A model generated the notes under the pieces. It saw only the letters and a list, made by a program, of their open reading frames with translations, was not told the DNA's origin and made no database searches. Positions 6,928-10,968 of a stretch of 10,968 nucleotides of DNA are shown piece after piece. Both the position numbers and the translations under genes were made by a program. How positions within the stretch are numbered: the stretch's first letter is position 1; each line of letters begins with the position of its first letter. Source of the DNA: an uncultured Collinsella sp. GTDB taxonomy: Bacteria > Actinomycetota > Coriobacteriia > Coriobacteriales > Coriobacteriaceae. The stretch covers positions 1 through 10,968 of the forward strand of contig CALGZX010000025.1 of the NCBI GenBank assembly GCA_937934165.1. The letters are read 5' to 3'.

Positions 6928-8793
6928 CTACTTCGTGTGCGGGATACCCAGCACGTCGAGCGCGTTGGCCATAATGGACTGGAACGGCACCGCAGCGGCA
7001 TCTGAGCCGCTCGGCGTTCCGTCGAGCGTGATATAGCACAGCACCTTGGGCGATTGTGCCGGTGCAAAGCCCATAAAGGACGACATGTAGTTCTCCTTGA
7101 GGTAGCCGCCGTTCTCGTCGGCTCGTTCGGCCGTACCGGTCTTACCCGCCACGTCATAGCCGTCAACCGCGCCGCCAACGCCCGTTCCCTCGGACACGAC
7201 CGTCTGCATGCACGATGTCACCTGGGATGCGGCGTCCTCCGAAATCGCGCGCTCGCCTTCGCCCCAGTCCTTCTCGTCGCCTTTGCTGGACTTATAGAAG
7301 TGCGGGGTCATCATCACGCCGCCGTTGGCGATGCCGCCCACGGCACGTGCGATCTCAATCGGCGAGACGGACAGCGCCTGTCCAAAGCTCATCGAACCCA
7401 GCGTGGCGCCGTCATACTGGTCACGCTCCTTGACGATGCCCAGGCTCTCGCCCGGAAAATCGACACCGGAGCTGTGACCTATGCCCCACTTGTCCACATA
7501 GGCGGCAAAGTCATCCGCACCGATCTTGCGCCCCACCAGGACAAAGCCCACGTTGGACGAACGGCGCATCATCTCGCGCACATCCATGGTCATGGCATAG
7601 TCGCGCTTGTCGGCATCGGTGACGGTATCGTCACCCACCTTGATGCTCGCCGGCACCTCAAACGACGTACTCGATCGCACGACGCCCAAGTCGAAGCCGG
7701 CGCCCGCCACGAGCGTCTTAAAGACCGAGCCGGGCTCGTAGGCGTCGGTGACCAGGCGCAAGTTCATATCCTCGGTCTTGGCGTTTTCCAGATCGGTCTG
7801 GTCGTAGGTCGGGTACGAGCAGGCGGCGAGAATTTCACCAGTCGTGGGGTCGGTGACCAAAGCCGAGCCGTTCTTGGCCTTTGTCTTCTCGACAGCCTCC
7901 GCCAAAGCATCCTCAGCCGCTCGCTGCATATTGACGTCGAGCGTCGTCACGATGTCAACGCCGTCGACCGCAGCCACCTTTTTATAGGCACCGCCCGCGA
8001 TATAGCTGCCGTCCCTCGCGCGCTCGCGCACGAGGGTACCATTCGTGCCGGTCAGAAGCTTGTTGTATTGCTTTTCGAGACCCGTCAAGCCGTCGTTGTC
8101 TACATTCACTACACCCAGCACCTGCGATGCCAGATTGCCGTATGGATATACGCGCTTCATGGCCTGCTCAAAAAGCACGCCGGGCAGGTTCTTCTTCTCC
8201 AGCGCCGCAGCATCGTCTTCGTCCACCTGGCGCTTGATATACACCCAGGTGCCATCGGACTCGACGAGCTTGCGGCAGGTCTTTTTATCGATTCCAGTTG
8301 CCTTGACCAGCGCCGACACCGTCTTGTCAACATCCTCGACAAGCTGCGGGTTCACGGCGATGTTGCGACATTCGACCGACGACGCCAGCACGTTACCGTT
8401 GCGGTCGTAGATGGTGCCGCGTTTGGCATAGAGGGTCTGTGCAAGCAGGCGGCGCGCATCGGCACGCTCGCGCAGTTTATCGGCTTCGACAATTTGATAG
8501 TCGGCAAGGCGAAAGACGCCCAAGCCCAAACCAAGCCCGATGAAGCCCATGACGGCTTTGCGGCGAGGCAGAGGCGTGCCTGTGAGCCATTCGGTCGACG
8601 AACTCTTGCGCGACCTGGTGTTATGCATTTGAGGGCCGTCCGAGCCGCGAAGTCGCGACGCCGGGTCGTTGCCACGGGACTGCCCGGCGTTGTAAGATTG
8701 CCGACCCGTTCCTTGATAACCAGAACGTCCCCGCGACGAGGGACGTCCAGAACCGCGGCCCCCATCGGAACCGCGGCGATAGTCATTTGTCAT
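6928..8793 (-). CDS. ftsI: FtsI-type class B penicillin-binding protein (division transpeptidase)
   Basis: This is a monofunctional transpeptidase crosslinking septal peptidoglycan outside the membrane, the partner of FtsW. The 621 residues start with about 65 cytoplasmic residues rich in Arg, Gly and Ser. One membrane anchor follows at about 80-97, then the class B dimerisation domain, including RGTIYDRNGNVLA (125-137). The transpeptidase domain carries the three catalytic motifs: S356-V-F-K359, S412-S-N414 and K551-T-G553. The protein ends soon after this domain, with no PASTA repeats. The ATG at 8793 is 17 bp after the ftsL-like stop and has only a weak ribosome binding site; no better in-frame start is seen. 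Its place in the cluster argues for the division enzyme (FtsI/PbpB) rather than an elongation PBP2. Confidence 0.94.
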   Translation of the reverse strand: MTNDYRRGSDGGRGSGRPSSRGRSGYQGTGRQSYNAGQSRGNDPASRLRGSDGPQMHNTRSRKSSSTEWLTGTPLPRRKAVMGFIGLGLGLGVFRLADYQIVEADKLRERADARRLLAQTLYAKRGTIYDRNGNVLASSVECRNIAVNPQLVEDVDKTVSALVKATGIDKKTCRKLVESDGTWVYIKRQVDEDDAAALEKKNLPGVLFEQAMKRVYPYGNLASQVLGVVNVDNDGLTGLEKQYNKLLTGTNGTLVRERARDGSYIAGGAYKKVAAVDGVDIVTTLDVNMQRAAEDALAEAVEKTKAKNGSALVTDPTTGEILAACSYPTYDQTDLENAKTEDMNLRLVTDAYEPGSVFKTLVAGAGFDLGVVRSSTSFEVPASIKVGDDTVTDADKRDYAMTMDVREMMRRSSNVGFVLVGRKIGADDFAAYVDKWGIGHSSGVDFPGESLGIVKERDQYDGATLGSMSFGQALSVSPIEIARAVGGIANGGVMMTPHFYKSSKGDEKDWGEGERAISEDAASQVTSCMQTVVSEGTGVGGAVDGYDVAGKTGTAERADENGGYLKENYMSSFMGFAPAQSPKVLCYITLDGTPSGSDAAAVPFQSIMANALDVLGIPHTK

Positions 8794-8810
8794 ACTCAGC
8801 TACCGTCTTG

Positions 8811-9281
8811 CTACTGAGCGGTCGCGGTCGCGTTGGCGCCCGCGGCTGCATCCTGCGAAAAGTCAAGTGTAACGCTCTCGCTGGGCTCCACCATGCCATA
8901 AGCGCCCGCAAGGTCGCGAATGCGCGTGTCGGCGCCATAGACCGAATGCATGACCTCCAGGTCGGAGCTCTCATCGGTCGCCTTTTCGAGCGTGTTGGTA
9001 AGCTCGGCGTTGCTGTTGAGCACCTGGGCCGTAACGCCGGCGAGTGCCACGCGGGCGACGCCGATCGTCATGAAGATAGCCGCAATGATGCAAAACGTTT
9101 TAAGAACGCTCATGAAAACCGGGCTTACCACCTGGTTTGCCTGACGGCCCGCGCCCGTGTAGACATCAAAGCGCGGCGCGCGCTGCTCACGGGGAGCAAC
9201 GGGGGCCTGCGGCGTCTCACGATAGGCGGGCATGGCGTTCATATCATAGGCGAGTGCTGCGCTTGAAGTGTTGTAGCCCAT
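8811..9281 (-). CDS. ftsL: FtsL-like single-pass divisome protein
   Basis: This small bitopic membrane protein of 156 residues has a cytoplasmic segment of about 55 residues, one membrane helix at about 57-82, then a polar, heptad-like stretch (84-115) likely to form a short coiled coil. IRDLAGAYGMVEPSESVTLDF (121-141) resembles the conserved end of FtsL proteins, where a GMV.P element follows the coil. FtsL forms a complex with the DivIC/FtsB and DivIB/FtsQ proteins and activates FtsW-FtsI. The tail is Ala/Thr-rich. FtsL sequences diverge strongly, so the call rests on topology and on position between rsmH and ftsI. The ATG at 9281 has GGAGG (9291-9295) 9 nt upstream. A 90-bp gap separates it from rsmH. 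Confidence 0.82.
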   Translation of the reverse strand: MGYNTSSAALAYDMNAMPAYRETPQAPVAPREQRAPRFDVYTGAGRQANQVVSPVFMSVLKTFCIIAAIFMTIGVARVALAGVTAQVLNSNAELTNTLEKATDESSDLEVMHSVYGADTRIRDLAGAYGMVEPSESVTLDFSQDAAAGANATATAQ

Positions 9282-9290
9282 GATATGCCG

Positions 9291-9296
9291 CCTCCC
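9291..9296 (-). promoter_or_regulatory. ftsL ribosome binding site
   Basis: GGGAGG on the minus strand with a 9-nt spacer to the ATG at 9281 fixes the start of the ftsL-like gene. Its exact complement CCTCCC occurs upstream in the same leader (9345-9350), so the site could be paired in the mRNA. Confidence 0.75.
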
Positions 9297-9371
9297 ATCC
9301 CGAGTACGTTGGTAGTGTGTTTAAGCTTCGTTTATGGTGCGAGCGGGAGGTCCAATATCGCGCGGTCGCGT

Positions 9372-10337
9372 CTACAGACGCTGCGCCACGCGGATTTTGG
9401 CTGATCTCGCCCGAGGGTTGCGCTCAACCTCATCAGGCTGGGCAACCAAGGGTTTGCGGGTGATGACCTTGAGTATCGGCACGTTGCCGCACACGCACAC
9501 CGGAATCTCCGGCGGACACGTGCACCCCTGGCTCATCTCCTTAAAGTGGTTCTTTACGATACGGTCCTCGAGCGAGTGATACGAGATGACGCAGATACGT
9601 CCGCCCGGGTTGAGCCACCTGGTGGCGGCATCAAGCCCTCGTTCGAGCACATCGAGCTCGTGATTGACCTCGATGCGAATGGCCTGGAAACTTTTCTTGG
9701 CCGGGTGTCCACCATGCCGACGAGCGGCAGCCGGGATACCCGCCTTGATGATCTCGACAAATTGGCCGGTGGTTTCGATCGGTTCTTGCTCGCGGCGGCG
9801 CACGATCTCGCGCGCGATCTGCGAGGCAAACTTCTCTTCGCCGTAGACGCGTAGAATCCGGGCGAGGTCGTGTTCGTTATAGGTGTTGATGACCTCAGCT
9901 GCGTTTAAGGTGTTATTACCCGGATCCATCCGCATGTCCAATGGGGCGTCCTCGTTATACGAAAAGCCCCTGCCAGGGATATCGAGTTGCGGTGACGAAA
10001 CGCCCAAATCGAACAGGAAGCCATCGACCCCGGGCACCTCGGCCGAGCAAAGCAGCTCGTCCAAGTCGCCGAAGTTGCCCTTCAGCAGCTGGTGCGGAAC
10101 TCCGGGAACCTCGCGGTCCAGACGGGCGCCAGCGGCCTCGAGGGCCATGTCGTCCTGATCGACGCCGAGCAAAAGGCCCGTCTCCCCCACCTGCGCGGCC
10201 ATCTTTACCGAATGGCCGGCACCGCCAAGGGTGCAATCGCAGACAACGGAGCCGCTCTTTAGCCGCAGCGACTCAAGCACTTCGCCGAGCATGACAGGTT
10301 CATGCCGATATTCTTGTGTCAAGATCCCACGCTCCAT
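9372..10337 (-). CDS. rsmH: 16S rRNA (cytosine-1402 N4)-methyltransferase RsmH
   Basis: RsmH (MraW) methylates N4 of C1402 in 16S rRNA with S-adenosylmethionine, tuning decoding at the ribosomal P site. Its gene is a near-constant member of dcw clusters. The 321-residue product begins with YRHEPVML (10-17), the family's usual opening. The SAM-binding motif is VVCDCTLGGAGHS (31-43). FDLGVSSPQLD (109-119), RGFSYNEDAPLDMRMD (123-138), ISYHSLEDRIVK (251-262) and the C-terminal NPRARSAKIRVAQR (307-320) are all characteristic. A CxC-x6-CxC cluster (C272, C274, C281, C283) lies in a loop near the C-terminus, a pattern seen in many Gram-positive RsmH proteins. The ATG at 10337 lies 20 bp after mraZ; the ribosome binding site is modest (AAGG about 12 nt upstream). 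Confidence 0.97.
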   Translation of the reverse strand: MERGILTQEYRHEPVMLGEVLESLRLKSGSVVCDCTLGGAGHSVKMAAQVGETGLLLGVDQDDMALEAAGARLDREVPGVPHQLLKGNFGDLDELLCSAEVPGVDGFLFDLGVSSPQLDIPGRGFSYNEDAPLDMRMDPGNNTLNAAEVINTYNEHDLARILRVYGEEKFASQIAREIVRRREQEPIETTGQFVEIIKAGIPAAARRHGGHPAKKSFQAIRIEVNHELDVLERGLDAATRWLNPGGRICVISYHSLEDRIVKNHFKEMSQGCTCPPEIPVCVCGNVPILKVITRKPLVAQPDEVERNPRARSAKIRVAQRL

Positions 10338-10357
10338 CCGTTACCCGTGCCTTGCCC

Positions 10358-10792
10358 TTACGAGAAGAAGAGGTCCAGCAGGGCCTCATCGTCATCGTCC
10401 TCATCGGCCGCGGCGCGATCCCAAACCTCAAGGTGGTCGTAGTTGCCCACAACCGTGACCTCGCGGTCGAGGTTCGCCTGCTTGCGGAGAGACTCGGAAA
10501 GACCGATACGACCGGCGCTGTCCACGTCCATCGACGTGGTGCGCTTGTTGATCGCCCTCATGAGCTTCTGGTCATTAATGTCACGCGGGTTAAAACCCTC
10601 GTGGCCCTCACGACCCGCGAAGAGTCCTTCGACCCACTTATCGAAGGCCTCGGCAGAGAACACGTACAGAGCATCGACATCCAGGGCTTTGAACACGCGA
10701 ACGTGCTCTCCAAGCTCCTCGCGAAGGGGTGCAGGCAGGGACAGACGACCTTTTGCATCGAGATTGCGCTCGTATGCACCAGTCATTCCCAT
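10358..10792 (-). CDS. mraZ: MraZ, dcw operon transcriptional regulator
   Basis: MraZ is a ring-forming DNA-binding protein of the SpoVT/AbrB superfamily that binds direct repeats upstream of its own gene. It represses the operon in E. coli and has been reported as an activator in mollicutes. The 144-residue product holds the two expected copies of the motif: DAKGRLSLPAPLR (12-24) and DSAGRIGLSESLR (91-103), the latter followed by VVGNYDHLEVWD (114-125). The C-terminal tail is unusually acidic (ADEDDDDEALLD, 129-140). The ATG at 10792 is preferred over the one at 10786 because GGAGG (10799-10803) lies 6 nt upstream of it. It is the first gene of the operon, directly behind the promoter at 10861-10889, so autoregulation is likely. 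Confidence 0.96.
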   Translation of the reverse strand: MGMTGAYERNLDAKGRLSLPAPLREELGEHVRVFKALDVDALYVFSAEAFDKWVEGLFAGREGHEGFNPRDINDQKLMRAINKRTTSMDVDSAGRIGLSESLRKQANLDREVTVVGNYDHLEVWDRAAADEDDDDEALLDLFFS

Positions 10793-10797
10793 GTGCG

Positions 10798-10806
10798 CCC
10801 TCCCCT
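10798..10806 (-). promoter_or_regulatory. mraZ ribosome binding site
   Basis: AGGGGAGGG on the minus strand contains a full GGAGG core 6 nt before the ATG at 10792. It is the strongest Shine-Dalgarno match in the window and sets the mraZ start. Confidence 0.85.
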
Positions 10807-10828
10807 CGGTTACTCAGATGGCACGTAC

Positions 10829-10845
10829 GCGGGGAACCACCCCGC
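10829..10845. repeat. dyad 2, GCGGGG-TGGTT-CCCCGC, in the mraZ leader
   Basis: This is a perfect inverted repeat with 6-bp arms and a 5-bp centre. It lies about 10-26 nt downstream of the predicted transcription start, 36 nt before the mraZ ATG. Its core GGGGTGGTTCCCC differs from dyad 1 at one of 13 positions. It could be an operator. In the mRNA it would also form a stable GC-rich stem-loop. Confidence 0.6.
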
Positions 10846-10860
10846 CTGTCGACGTCATTA

Positions 10861-10889
10861 ATAATATGGGGAACCGCCCCATTTTTCAA
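10861..10889 (-). promoter_or_regulatory. mraZ/dcw operon promoter, sigma-70 type
   Basis: On the minus strand a -35 TTGAAA (10889-10884) and a -10 TATTAT (10866-10861) are separated by exactly 17 bp. Each hexamer deviates little from consensus. Transcription would start near 10853-10855, leaving a leader of about 62 nt before mraZ. The spacer contains dyad 1. This is the only convincing promoter in the window and probably drives the whole cluster. Confidence 0.72.
10866..10882. repeat. dyad 1, ATGGGG-CGGTT-CCCCAT, inside the promoter spacer
   Basis: This is a perfect inverted repeat with 6-bp arms and a 5-bp centre, filling the spacer between -35 and -10 and touching the first base of the -10 hexamer. 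It is not in the predicted transcript, so an RNA role is unlikely and a DNA-binding site is the simplest reading. A bound protein would block RNA polymerase. Confidence 0.6.
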
Positions 10890-10896
10890 CACCTTT

Positions 10897-10922
10897 CCCC
10901 ACCCCTTCCCCCACTCCGCCCC
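10897..10922 (-). other. potential G-quadruplex motif upstream of the dcw promoter
   Basis: The minus strand has four runs of at least four G (10922-10919, 10912-10908, 10905-10902, 10900-10897) with loops of 6, 2 and 1 nt. This satisfies the usual G4 pattern. It lies just upstream of the -35 on the non-template strand. It overlaps the GTGGG repeats, so the runs may exist only because of protein-binding sites. Confidence 0.45.
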
Positions 10923-10936
10923 ACTACTCCACCCAC
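10898..10936 (-). promoter_or_regulatory. candidate MraZ box array (four GTGGG direct repeats)
   Basis: GTGGG occurs on the minus strand at 10936-10932, 10924-10920, 10914-10910 and 10902-10898, with starts 12, 10 and 12 bp apart, close to one helical turn. Known MraZ sites in E. coli are TGGG-containing direct repeats at about 10-bp spacing upstream of mraZ, so sequence, spacing and position all agree. The array lies about 44-82 bp upstream of the predicted transcription start, just behind the -35. Confidence 0.6.
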
Positions 10937-10968
10937 CATATATTGCAAAACACCCCCAAGCATATGTT
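10937..10968. other. AT-richer edge of the upstream region, nothing assigned
   Basis: The last 32 bp contain TATATG-like and CATATG sequences but no convincing promoter pair, gene start or terminator. The gene beyond mraZ is outside the window. Confidence 0.4.

Noticed and set aside
7054..8817. A 587-codon plus-strand frame opposite ftsI
   Set aside because: It mirrors ftsI almost end to end, and ftsI has all three catalytic transpeptidase motifs. The antisense product resembles no family I know.
9282..9371. A promoter in the rsmH-ftsL gap (TTGGAC with TAAACG)
   Set aside because: The spacing is only 15 bp and the -10 match is poor, so it was not called.
10829..10882. GGGGAACC dyads as LexA (SOS) boxes
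   Set aside because: Actinobacterial LexA sites pair GAAC with GTTC around a 4-bp centre. Here GAAC is present but no matching GTTC follows; the symmetry is GGGG/CCCC.

Overview
This window is a large part of a division and cell wall (dcw) cluster. Ten genes lie head to tail on the minus strand, so transcription runs from the right end (about 10,850) towards position 1. The order is mraZ, rsmH, ftsL-like, ftsI (division transpeptidase), murF, mraY, murD, ftsW, murG and the first 68 codons of murC. Moderately high GC, the compact operon and the protein sequences suggest a Gram-positive actinobacterium. My best guess is the Coriobacteriia (Collinsella or a relative). That is an impression from sequence style, not a database result.

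Layout, right to left: 10793-10968 is a non-coding control region. It holds a strong sigma-70-type promoter (TTGAAA, 17 bp, TATTAT), two near-identical GGGGYGGTTCCCC dyads 37 bp apart that bracket the -10 and start site, and a G-rich tract with four GTGGG repeats that resemble MraZ boxes and also fit a G-quadruplex motif. mraZ and rsmH follow, then a 90-bp gap, ftsL-like and ftsI. A 127-bp gap stands where many relatives carry murE; it contains a 28-bp imperfect dyad beside a TACAAT hexamer. murF, mraY, murD, ftsW and murG then follow almost without gaps (3, 9 and 8 bp, then an 11-bp overlap). A 97-bp gap precedes murC.

The products form one pathway. MurC, MurD and MurF add amino acids to UDP-MurNAc. 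MraY moves the finished precursor to undecaprenyl phosphate (lipid I). MurG adds GlcNAc (lipid II). FtsW polymerises lipid II and FtsI crosslinks the strands at the septum, with the FtsL-like protein as structural partner. RsmH methylates 16S rRNA and MraZ is the likely regulator of the operon. MurE is not encoded here.

All protein-coding content is conventional and I see no mobile element, CRISPR, tRNA, rRNA or undescribed gene system. What deserves a second look is regulatory: the mraZ upstream region, the dyad before murF and the missing murE.
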